A program made the translations under genes and the position numbers. Of a DNA stretch of 33,992 bases, positions 21,623 to 29,972 are shown in pieces (the first letter of the stretch is position 1; each line of letters opens with the position of its first letter). Source of the stretch: JAGGVT01 sp965369605 (GTDB lineage: Bacteria > JAJVIF01 > JAGGVT01); assembly GCA_965369605.1 (NCBI GenBank), contig CBDURE010000022.1, positions 1 through 33,992 of the forward strand. Reading direction: 5' to 3'. The notes beneath the pieces are model-generated. The model saw nothing but the letters and a program-made list of their open reading frames with translations, made no database searches and was not told the DNA's origin.

Positions 21623-24544
21623 ATGCGTAGTTTATTATCTCTAATCATGCTCCTGACGCTGATAGTCACAGGTTGCTCGTCGGTGAAAAGCAATCCGATT
21701 CAATCAGATAATGGCAATGTAATTATTAACTGCAATTTGCCAGTTGGAATTTCTTCGCGTTTTCCCGATGGGAGTCCGTCCGAGGGTTTCGGTGTCATGG
21801 GCTTGTTTACTCTTGATATCAATCCAGTCGAATCCACAGCTGAATTAAATCCTGTTAGAAAAACAACATTGACCGATACTCTTGAGGTCATTGACATTAC
21901 TAATTTCCTCAGTGTATCGCCCTGTACGGATTGCGCGAAAATCCATTCGGTATCTCTTGATGCTGAAGGAAACCTGGTTGTGTCAATCGGGATAAAACAT
22001 CCGTTTGATATTGGTAACCCATCGGCTCCAATCTCAGGAAAGAACAGGGCAGATTTGCATGTTTTCAATGTCGAGGGAATCCTGGCAGTTCAGGATGACA
22101 ATACCACTTTTTTCCCCGCTCTTGAAAAAACAACAGCTGAAACAAGACTGCTTAATGCGTCAGGATACACACCATATCTTGATGTCGTCCTGGATGAATT
22201 CTTTAAAACAGCAGCAGATATTCATCCGTATATTCTTTACTTCTCCGACTACAGTTCGGGAAATTTCGACGCGTCAAATCCTATGGGTTTTGAATCGGTC
22301 ACATCCCCCCCGCCAAGTGGGAACCTGGTTATGGCTATGGGATGTGACTATGGCTACAGAGATTATGTTATTGATTTACCAGATACACCGATGGCTTTTA
22401 TCTACGCAATTGGATGCACTTATGCTGTGAGCTGTACGCATTACTTGCAGAGATTTGAACCTGAATACAGAGTCCCTCAGCATCTTAAGAAGGCAGCAAG
22501 TGAAATTAATGTTATTCCACCTGTTGACAAATTAAAGGAAAATGATCCTTCCGCAGAGGTAACGCTTCAAGTGGAGGTTCTGGATTTATCTCATGGTGTA
22601 GATGTTGGCGATAAACTGAACGAGATGCTGGCTGATTCATCGGTTGATTCAGTTGCGATTGAAATTCCGGGAGTGCTGGCATCGCCTCATTCTCAAACTG
22701 GCAGCGAGGCAATTTCGGGCACGGGGCACAATCCTGCAGACCCGCTTGTTTATGAATTCATATTCCACAATGAGGAATCAGCGGTTGAGGGAATTTATCC
22801 CGGACTCGTGAAAGTTACAGACAGTTATCCTTCAGGATTAAATGAATCAGTTTCTCTTGAAGGCAAGGATGGCATTAAACGAGTTGATCCGTCTGCCAGT
22901 CCGTTTACAGGTTTGTTTGATATTGATGAATTTGCATCCTATGCAGTATTTAATATCGAGGTTGAATACGTACATACTGGAAATAATCCTGTTGCGTGTA
23001 TTGAAGCTTCTTATCCTCCAGCATGTGCGCCACTGGATGCTAACCTTGATGCATCCTGTTCAACTGATATCGAGGATGATCTGGTAGACCTGAAATTTGA
23101 ATTCGATTATGACTATGACGGTATTAATTTCACAGTTGACAGACCTATTGATTCTGACCCCACAGCAACAGCACATTTTGATACAAAGGGATGTTATGTT
23201 GTTGCGGTAAGGGTTACTGATACTGATTTGGACACGGATATTGCAACAACCACCATTCCAGTTGGAGGTTTTGAACCGGACCCCGCCGGGGAAGCTGACA
23301 TAACCGATGGCATTTCAATTACCGATATTGACTTTATGCGCGGACTTCCCCCTGCTTTTCCAAACCCAGATCAATGTGGTATTGGATATGCAGCAAAAAA
23401 TGCTGCTGAAGCTGATGGTTATCTTTACTGCGTATTTTATGGAAAGCAGTCAGGTATAAATAGTATTTTCTTCATCAGGTCTGAAGATGATGGAGTAACT
23501 TGGAGCGTTCCGGTATCGCTGCATGATTACGATTCAGTTGGAGAGTATGGCGGATGCACCATTGCTGCAGATGAAAGCGGGCAGGTCATTATTGGCTGGG
23601 CGGATTTCCTTCACAGAGATTTTTTCATCGAGTACAGTTTTGATAATGGTGATACTTTCACGTCAAAAGAAATATGCAACTATGAAGATGTCCATGACGG
23701 CTGGTACGAGAGCCATTGCTATCGAATGCCTGATGTGGCTATCGATCCATCAGATCCTGAGAATATTCTGTTGTCTGTTTTGGACGTGAACATACATTTT
23801 CATAATGGCCATTATTATTCAACATTTACACAAAACACAAATATCCCTGTTTATTACAGCTCCGATGGGCCTGACGGAACATTTAATGAAGTTATTTGTG
23901 TAACATCTTCAAGTCTCAGGCCTGCATGGCCATCAAATGTACGTTCCGCGCAAATCAATTATGCAGCTGACAGTGATGGTTATCTGATTCTTGGTGAAAA
24001 CAAATACAACTTTGTATTCCGATCATCTGACTGCGGCGCCACATGGCCCGATGACTCAAATCATAGATTTGCGCTTGTTGATCTTGAAGAACCTGGCGGA
24101 TATCGTGAAATGGATGCCGCGTTTGATCCAAATGATCCTGATGTGTTTTATGTTGTAAGAGTTTGCAGAGCACCATGGAATGACAAGTTTCCGATTCAGC
24201 TTTTTAAATCCACTGATGGAATAACTCTTACGCAGATTCATTCTCGCGTGAACGACAATGACGGTGATTTTATACACAATTTAAACCCGTCAATTACGGT
24301 GAATGATGCCGGGGTTTTATATGTCGTATGGCAGTCGGATCAAACCGGTAAATGGGAAATCCTGGCAGATTACTCCTGTGATAGCGGTGCGACATTTGGC
24401 ACGGATATCACTGTCAATAATGACAGTGCTGGCTATAAAATCGATGTGGAAGCAATTTCTAATCCCTGCGGCGACGGAGTAATTTGCATCTGGGAGCAAA
24501 ACGGAGATAGCCCGGACGGGAAACTTGTATTCAGAAGCGGATAA
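21623..24544 (+). CDS. Large lipoprotein with PKD domain and Asp-box (BNR) propeller
   Basis: A 973-residue secreted lipoprotein. The signal peptide ends in a lipobox with VTGC and Cys18. Residues about 20-450 form an uncharacterised module, with IGIKHPFD, LLNASGYT and AEVTLQVEV strings that recur in the second lipoprotein (24967-27801). A PKD-like domain follows (about 452-548, NNPVACIEASYPP to TTTIPV). The C-terminal half contains six Asp-box motifs (SEDDGVTW, SFDNGDTF, SSDGPDGTF, SSDCGATW, STDGITL, SCDSGATF; residues about 619-920), so a sialidase-like beta-propeller is expected, without evident sialidase catalytic residues. GGAGG at 21612-21616 supports the ATG at 21623. Role unknown; surface binding or scaffold is likely. 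Confidence 0.85.
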   Translation: MRSLLSLIMLLTLIVTGCSSVKSNPIQSDNGNVIINCNLPVGISSRFPDGSPSEGFGVMGLFTLDINPVESTAELNPVRKTTLTDTLEVIDITNFLSVSPCTDCAKIHSVSLDAEGNLVVSIGIKHPFDIGNPSAPISGKNRADLHVFNVEGILAVQDDNTTFFPALEKTTAETRLLNASGYTPYLDVVLDEFFKTAADIHPYILYFSDYSSGNFDASNPMGFESVTSPPPSGNLVMAMGCDYGYRDYVIDLPDTPMAFIYAIGCTYAVSCTHYLQRFEPEYRVPQHLKKAASEINVIPPVDKLKENDPSAEVTLQVEVLDLSHGVDVGDKLNEMLADSSVDSVAIEIPGVLASPHSQTGSEAISGTGHNPADPLVYEFIFHNEESAVEGIYPGLVKVTDSYPSGLNESVSLEGKDGIKRVDPSASPFTGLFDIDEFASYAVFNIEVEYVHTGNNPVACIEASYPPACAPLDANLDASCSTDIEDDLVDLKFEFDYDYDGINFTVDRPIDSDPTATAHFDTKGCYVVAVRVTDTDLDTDIATTTIPVGGFEPDPAGEADITDGISITDIDFMRGLPPAFPNPDQCGIGYAAKNAAEADGYLYCVFYGKQSGINSIFFIRSEDDGVTWSVPVSLHDYDSVGEYGGCTIAADESGQVIIGWADFLHRDFFIEYSFDNGDTFTSKEICNYEDVHDGWYESHCYRMPDVAIDPSDPENILLSVLDVNIHFHNGHYYSTFTQNTNIPVYYSSDGPDGTFNEVICVTSSSLRPAWPSNVRSAQINYAADSDGYLILGENKYNFVFRSSDCGATWPDDSNHRFALVDLEEPGGYREMDAAFDPNDPDVFYVVRVCRAPWNDKFPIQLFKSTDGITLTQIHSRVNDNDGDFIHNLNPSITVNDAGVLYVVWQSDQTGKWEILADYSCDSGATFGTDITVNNDSAGYKIDVEAISNPCGDGVICIWEQNGDSPDGKLVFRSG

Positions 24545-24564
24545 TGGAGTAATACCAGGTTACA

Positions 24565-24759
24565 TTCAAGTTGGGACACTTTCTCGCCGATACGAACAGA
24601 CAACTTGAAAACACATACTATTCATACCGAGCGAGGGATTATTTCAGCCAGCAGCGCGCACTTAATCGAAAAATCTAAAAGCGATGGCAAACCGATTATG
24701 ACAATCGGGAAAACAACTACCGCTTCTATTCATTCGGCGACGCGATGTTAGTGACTTAG
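24565..24759 (+). pseudogene. Truncated queA duplicate (3' fragment with internal deletion)
   Basis: Positions 24578-24709 align with queA 21055-21186: the first 71 nt are identical, and I count 13 differences in the next 61. Then 217 nt of queA are missing, and 24710-24759 resumes at queA 21404, keeping the queA end including a stop (TAG 24757-24759). The deletion breaks the frame, so no protein is made. The downstream short repeat of queA is also copied (24762-24798). It is in the same orientation as queA and about 3.5 kb away. Confidence 0.92.
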
Positions 24760-24761
24760 AA

Positions 24762-24798
24762 GTCATCCTGAGCGCAGCGCAGCGGAGTAGAAGGGATA
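24762..24798. repeat. Short dispersed repeat after the queA fragment
   Basis: GTCATCCTGAGCGCAGCGCA and following bases copy the element behind intact queA (21456-21490). From about 24800 to 24966 I see only an A/T-rich leader of the next gene with no supported feature. Confidence 0.75.
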
Positions 24799-24966
24799 AA
24801 GGAATAGAGCCTTTCGTCAAATAACGCTATCTAAAAATTCTGCTGATAAAAGGGAACGGCAACTTTTGCACAAATGTTTTGTTATCCATGCCTGTAAATA
24901 TGGTAAACTTAAATATCATGACCAATTTTATTGGTTATTCTTTAGATTATTATGAGGTGAACAGAA

Positions 24967-27801
24967 ATGCCTAAAACAACGACCATATTTTTTCCCATAT
25001 TGGCATTTGTATTATTTGTTTGCTTTACTGGGTGCTCGTCTTCCAATTCACCAGTTGACACTGATATGTCCGCTGATAATCCAAATCCGGATTCGGCGCT
25101 CTTTTCAGGCAATCGTGAAATCATTGGCAACTACATTGCCCAAATTGATCCTGCCAATCAAACATTCACCATTAAACCGGTTGAAAGGTCTGGAGCGTTC
25201 CATTTCAATTTAACATCTCTTTTCCCAAATGTACTGACAATTGAGCATTACGATTTCGGCCCACCCTTCATTGCGGATATAAAAATCTCCCACCCGCTTC
25301 CGGCGAGTAACATAGATGTCTTTGACCCGCGAGTAATCGCAATAATTCCCGCTAATAGCGGAGTCAGTATGTATTACCCCGAACATAACATCCTCGCAAA
25401 CAACTCAGCTGTCCTTAACGCGGATGGTTACACAAAAATATGGTATGGCCCGGCATTTCCGGGAAACGCGAATCCCTTCATTGCCTATATGAAATCTCGT
25501 CCCAATCGTTTGTGGTCATCCATTTCAAACACTGAGGAAACTGTAAGATGGAAAATCGACCTTGCCGGATTCGGCGGTCCGCTGGTATTCGAGCTTGTCG
25601 TGGATATTTCAACCAACTACCCATCACCACCATACCCCTATATTGACAACGTTCCCGAACCATTCCAGATTGATGCTGAAATCAGTTCCGGATTGGATGA
25701 CCAGGGTGGCAGCGCTGAAATCGAGGTTACTCTGATGGACTGGCAGGGAGAAACCACTATCGGTGGAGTAACAATCGAAGCTCCGGACTTATTTAATGGA
25801 ACTGTCAGCCTTGATTATTCAGGCCCTGGACCTGAACCGTTTGAATATATATATAACGGAGTAATCGCAAATGATCTGCTGGCTTACTCAAGTGAATACG
25901 GTGTTCTCATATCAGCCTGGGATGATGCATCTGGAATTCATGTATATAACGAATTCACCGCGTATGTTGAATTCAATGGCGCATTCAACCTTCAGGATGT
26001 TACTCCCTATTGGCTAAAGGCTGAATTCCATTGGGATTATGTTTATGTTGATAATAACCTTGCGTATTTATCCGGAGGAAACACGTTAACAACAGGCATT
26101 GATGTATATGACGTTTCCGATCCTGCTCATCCTCAGTTTGTTATTCAAATACCAACTGATAACTGCCCTTATGAAACCTGTGTTGCTGACGGTTATCTGT
26201 ATTTTACGGACGGCTCAGACCTTAAAGTTGTCGATGTGAACCCGATTACAAATCCACAGGTAGTGCAAATAGTAAACCTGTCGGGCACCAGGGCGTTAAT
26301 AAAACTTAAAGGTGACTACGCGTATGTCGCGTCTAATTATTTTTATATACTTGATATCTCAAGTCCCGAGGATACATTTCTTATAAGTTCAGTTGATGTT
26401 GAGCCTGGGGATTTTGGTGTTCGAGATTTCGATATCAACGATGACTATGCGTTTGTCACATGTTCAAAACGTGAACCCTATGTAGATTATGGCAAAATAC
26501 AGATAATTGATATCAACCCGCCTCAGACAGCATCGCTGTATCTAACTCATGATGCAAACTCTAACCCACTTGGTGAAATAGTGGTTTCTAATGGATATGC
26601 CTTTGCCATCCCTGATATCCATGTCGGTATGCTGATTGTATATGATATCGATCCTGTGGAATCGATGTTCGAAATTGAAAATTCCATAGATATTTGGCAT
26701 TATATAACTGAACTTGATGTTGATGGCGATTTGGCATATATCGCCGGGATGGAGGTATATAGCGATAAAGGAGTAATGCATATAATTTCCATTGCAGATC
26801 CAAACCAGCCATATAAAATCAAAACCGTGAATTCATCCGGCCAAATCGATGATATACATGTTTCTGATGGTTATGCGTATGTAACGGATGATGTCGCCGG
26901 GCTTCAGATTTTTGATGTCGACCCGCCCTTAAGCACTCATCTGCTAAATCCTGTTCAGGCAATTCCGGATGCGCAAAATGTATTTTTTTCAGACGATTAC
27001 TTGTTTGTCAGCAGCCATGATTATATTTATATCCTTGATATGGACCCGATTGGAACCTCCCAAATTGTGGCATCATTCCCAACCTATCTCTCTCGTGCTG
27101 CTGTACAGGATGGTGAATACCTGTATGTAACTGATGCAAACGGGTTGCAGATATTTGATATTGACCCAATACAATCAGCTGAACTTGTCGGTTCGGTTGA
27201 TTGTGGCTGGTGCACTTCCTTAGATGTACAAAACGGGTATGCTGTCGTTACTGATTATTCGAGAATCAAAATTCTGGATATTGATCCGCCACAAGACGCT
27301 TATCAAATAAAAGAAATTTCTGACCTGAATCATAGTTGGCGAGATGTAAAAATTAAAGATGGGTATGCTTATGTTGCCGACAATGATGAGCAATTATGTG
27401 TTTTTGATATTGATCCTCCTGAGGATTTTCAGATGTTGTATTCCACAGGCTCAGTTGCCTTAACTAGCCTTGATATCATTGACAATAATCACCTTTGTGG
27501 TGTGGGATGGAACTCAATTCACATTTTTGATATTTCAGATCCTTTGAATGCCGAAGAAATTCACTCAGCATGGAGCCATAATTTACTGGATGTCGAAGTC
27601 CAGGGCAATTATGCCTTTACATCTTCAGGAATTCCTCATGATGGAAAACTCACTGTGTTCGATATCAATGATCCTTTGGGAATACAAAATTTGGTGGACA
27701 TCACTATAGAGGATAAAGCAGCCTGGCATGTTAGTGTTCAGGGCAATCTGGCTTGTATATCACACAGAGATGAGGGTATAAGCATAATCCAATTGTGGTA
27801 A
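24967..27801 (+). CDS. Large lipoprotein with LVIVD-repeat beta-propeller
   Basis: A 944-residue secreted lipoprotein; the signal peptide ends FTGC with Cys23, a slightly atypical lipobox. Residues about 25-330 form an uncharacterised module with IKISHPLP, VFDPRVIAII, LNADGYT and AEIEVTLMD, parallel to the first lipoprotein. From about 345 to the end there are about 14 repeats of the LVIVD type, each a YAYV-like strand followed by an IFDIDPP-like strand, predicting one or two beta-propellers. There is no catalytic motif. GAGGTG about 8 nt upstream supports the ATG at 24967. It is the last gene of the + strand group, with only 20 nt to the convergent regulator gene. Likely an outer-surface binding protein. 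Confidence 0.87.
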   Translation: MPKTTTIFFPILAFVLFVCFTGCSSSNSPVDTDMSADNPNPDSALFSGNREIIGNYIAQIDPANQTFTIKPVERSGAFHFNLTSLFPNVLTIEHYDFGPPFIADIKISHPLPASNIDVFDPRVIAIIPANSGVSMYYPEHNILANNSAVLNADGYTKIWYGPAFPGNANPFIAYMKSRPNRLWSSISNTEETVRWKIDLAGFGGPLVFELVVDISTNYPSPPYPYIDNVPEPFQIDAEISSGLDDQGGSAEIEVTLMDWQGETTIGGVTIEAPDLFNGTVSLDYSGPGPEPFEYIYNGVIANDLLAYSSEYGVLISAWDDASGIHVYNEFTAYVEFNGAFNLQDVTPYWLKAEFHWDYVYVDNNLAYLSGGNTLTTGIDVYDVSDPAHPQFVIQIPTDNCPYETCVADGYLYFTDGSDLKVVDVNPITNPQVVQIVNLSGTRALIKLKGDYAYVASNYFYILDISSPEDTFLISSVDVEPGDFGVRDFDINDDYAFVTCSKREPYVDYGKIQIIDINPPQTASLYLTHDANSNPLGEIVVSNGYAFAIPDIHVGMLIVYDIDPVESMFEIENSIDIWHYITELDVDGDLAYIAGMEVYSDKGVMHIISIADPNQPYKIKTVNSSGQIDDIHVSDGYAYVTDDVAGLQIFDVDPPLSTHLLNPVQAIPDAQNVFFSDDYLFVSSHDYIYILDMDPIGTSQIVASFPTYLSRAAVQDGEYLYVTDANGLQIFDIDPIQSAELVGSVDCGWCTSLDVQNGYAVVTDYSRIKILDIDPPQDAYQIKEISDLNHSWRDVKIKDGYAYVADNDEQLCVFDIDPPEDFQMLYSTGSVALTSLDIIDNNHLCGVGWNSIHIFDISDPLNAEEIHSAWSHNLLDVEVQGNYAFTSSGIPHDGKLTVFDINDPLGIQNLVDITIEDKAAWHVSVQGNLACISHRDEGISIIQLW

Positions 27802-27821
27802 GCGGATAATTAACATCCCAA

Positions 27822-29210
27822 TCAACCAATATCCGGTTTCTGGATGCCGAGGCCTTTCATCTTCTTATATAAATGGCTGCGCTCTAATCCGAGTTCCTTT
27901 GCGGTTTTGGTTACATTCCACGAGTTGCCTTTCAGACGGCGCTCTATCATTATGCGTTCGAAATTCGAGACTGAATCCCTGTACTGGCCGGAAAGCAGGA
28001 TTTTATCCAGTCCGCTGTCATCCCGCCGTGATGGCATACGGCTTTGCACGAACAGTTCCTCAAGCATGTCGAAATTCAACTGGTCTTCGGGGATCATGAT
28101 AATTATCCGCTCGATGAGATTTTTCAATTCACGGATATTGCCCGGCCAGGGGTGCGCGATGAACAGTTCCATTGCGCCCTCGGACAGGCCTTTGAACGCG
28201 CGGTCGTATTCGGTCGCGAATTTCTTGAAATAGTAATTCACCAGTGGCGGGATATCCTCCAGGCGTTCGCGAAGCGGCGGGATATGAAACGGAATTACAT
28301 TCAGGCGATAGAACAAATCCTCGCGGAATTCGCCATCCTCTACACGCGATGGAAGGTCGGCGTTTGTGGCTGTGATTACGCGCACATCAACCTGCATTGA
28401 AAAAGTTCCGCCGACTCGTTCAAATTCCTGCTCCTGCAAAACCCGAAGAACTTTCGCCTGAGTGTCGAGCGACATGTCAGCGATTTCATCCAGGAAAATA
28501 GTGCCGTTATTCGCCAGTTCGAACTTGCCCGCTTTCGCCTGATGCGCTCCCGTAAACGCGCCTTTTTCATGGCCGAAAAGTTCTGACTCAATCAGTTCCT
28601 TTGGAATCGCCGCGCAGTTTACTTTAATGAAAGATGCATCGGCGCGTTTCGATTTCTCATGAATCGCGCGCGCGACCATCTCCTTGCCTGTGCCGTTCTC
28701 GCCGGTTATCAACACCTTTCCGTTTGTCGGTGCGACTGTTTCGATTTTACGCATCAAGTCCTTCATCGATGGCGATTCGCCGATGAAATCATCGCGGTTC
28801 TTTTCGACCTCCTCCCTCAGTTTTACATTTTCGCTTTCCAGAACTTTCAACCTGAGACCGTTCTCAACAGTTATGAGAAGTTTGTCCAGACTGATTGGCT
28901 TTTCGAGGAAATCATACGCACCGAGTTTTGTCGCCTCGACCGCTGTTTCAATCGTGCCATGCCCGGACATCATGACAACGGTGAAATTACGTTTTTTCTC
29001 CGCGAGTTCCTTTAGAAGGTCAAGGCCATCGCCATCCGGCAGGAGGATATCGAGAAGCGCCAGATCAATCGGCTCATTGAAAACAGCTTCCTTCCCTTCC
29101 TCATAATTATATGCCAGCACGGTTTCATAACCCTCGCGTTTCAGGATGTTCGATATGCTTTTCGTTATGTTTTTTTCATCATCAACAATCAGGATTTTTC
29201 CTTTTGACAT
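27822..29210 (-). CDS. NtrX/NtrC-like sigma-54 dependent response regulator
   Basis: A 462-residue transcription activator. The receiver domain (about 5-120) has the phospho-acceptor Asp54 in LLDILLPDG, Ser82 and Lys104. The AAA+ domain (about 143-375) has Walker A GENGTGKE (170-177), the sigma-54 contact loop GAFTGA (217-222) and Walker B TIFLDE (237-242). A Fis-type helix-turn-helix (about 420-458, with VTKTAKELGLERSHLYKKM) ends the protein. MSGHGTIETAVEATKLGAYDFLEKP matches the NtrX group best, including a segment longer than usual only in detail. GGGAAGG precedes the ATG. No histidine kinase gene is adjacent, so it is an orphan here; its signal and targets are unknown. Confidence 0.93.
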   Translation of the reverse strand: MSKGKILIVDDEKNITKSISNILKREGYETVLAYNYEEGKEAVFNEPIDLALLDILLPDGDGLDLLKELAEKKRNFTVVMMSGHGTIETAVEATKLGAYDFLEKPISLDKLLITVENGLRLKVLESENVKLREEVEKNRDDFIGESPSMKDLMRKIETVAPTNGKVLITGENGTGKEMVARAIHEKSKRADASFIKVNCAAIPKELIESELFGHEKGAFTGAHQAKAGKFELANNGTIFLDEIADMSLDTQAKVLRVLQEQEFERVGGTFSMQVDVRVITATNADLPSRVEDGEFREDLFYRLNVIPFHIPPLRERLEDIPPLVNYYFKKFATEYDRAFKGLSEGAMELFIAHPWPGNIRELKNLIERIIIMIPEDQLNFDMLEELFVQSRMPSRRDDSGLDKILLSGQYRDSVSNFERIMIERRLKGNSWNVTKTAKELGLERSHLYKKMKGLGIQKPDIG

Positions 29211-29351
29211 GACAAATACCTTCCCTTATGTTCTGTGTATAATATAACACAATTAGACACATTATTTTCACATAAACGTATCATTTTTGACACGCTCGCT
29301 TTTTAGTCCAAATCGGCATATCAGATATGTATAACTCTCTACCGCCTAATA

Positions 29352-29371
29352 TGTACAAGTAAACTTGTACA
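29352..29371. promoter_or_regulatory. Perfect 9-bp inverted repeat upstream of the regulator gene
   Basis: TGTACAAGT (29352-29360) and ACTTGTACA (29363-29371) are separated by two A. It lies 142 nt upstream of the response-regulator start and looks like an operator for a dimeric regulator. Confidence 0.5.
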
Positions 29372-29560
29372 TTCTTATACAGAATTGTGCCGTTTCGTGT
29401 TATTTCAGGCTTTACTTGTTCCATGAGGATATTACTGTGCAATCTTGGTTCCAAAACCGAATTTGATTCAAAATTGACTCAAAAAATGCGGTGTGGTGTT
29501 ACAGGCAATGGGTTTGAGGAGGTGTTTCAAAACATTAAAAATTGATTTGTAATCGAACCC

Positions 29561-29610
29561 CGGTATTAACCGAGCTCGTTATTAACCGAATCTCGTTATT
29601 AACCGAGCCC
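29561..29610. repeat. Short tandem repeat
   Basis: Three units of 16-17 bp (CGTTATTAACCGAGCCC type) follow each other at 29561-29576, 29577-29593 and 29594-29610; the last overlaps the left arm of the composite element. Confidence 0.75.
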
Positions 29611-29932
29611 CGAACGTTAGTGAGGGGTAGATGAATTTTGAATCAGAGTTGTTAATACTCCTCACTCACGAGGCTGTCGGAAGAAATAATTATTTCTACA
29701 ATTTCCCTCATCTAATCCAAGTCGGGTGCCGCCCACACATCACGTCTTTTTGTGATTTGTGGGTGAAATGCGTAACTTCGCACAAACACCCATAAAGCCG
29801 GGACGGCTGTATGGGCGGCACCCGGTTTAATGGCGTATAGGCAACCTGAAATGTCGAAAGTCGAGGTTAGTGCGGTGTAGGTGAATTTTGAATCAGAATT
29901 GTTAATACCCCTCACTCACGTTCGGGGCTCGG
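29603..29932. repeat. Composite repeat element, about 330 bp
   Basis: The outer arms 29603-29627 and 29908-29932 are reverse complements with one mismatch and belong to the family at 5497-5565. Inside, a roughly 40-bp block (TGAATTTTGAATCAGA...) occurs at both ends as a direct repeat (about 29632-29670 and 29882-29920). A different hairpin element fills the middle (29723-29824). This reads as two copies of a roughly 75-bp element flanking another element. The whole 762-bp stretch 29211-29972 contains no supported protein gene. Confidence 0.75.
29723..29824. repeat. Nested hairpin element, 102 bp
   Basis: Outer arms 29723-29739 (CGGGTGCCGCCCACACA) and 29808-29824 pair with one mismatch. Inside, GGGTG/CACCC and TGCG/CGCA stems are nested (about 29760-29792). 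It looks like a small non-coding repeat element of MITE or REP type. A short frame across it (29712-29915, minus) is not regarded as a gene. Confidence 0.7.
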
Positions 29933-29972
29933 TTATTTTGTTCGGTAAAGGGAGACGAAGTTACGGAGAATT

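Noticed and set aside
21623..24544. Active sialidase
   Set aside because: Asp-box repeats are present, but the catalytic Arg triad, Tyr/Glu and Asp arrangement of sialidases was not recognised; Asp-boxes alone indicate only the fold.
21055..24759. Integrative element with attachment sites in the queA 3' end
   Set aside because: The direct repeat exists, but no integrase is present between the copies and the second copy has an internal deletion; kept only as an alternative explanation.
29712..29915. A 67-codon minus-strand frame in the repeat zone
   Set aside because: It runs through the nested hairpin and composite repeats; no ribosome site, and its sequence follows from the repeats.
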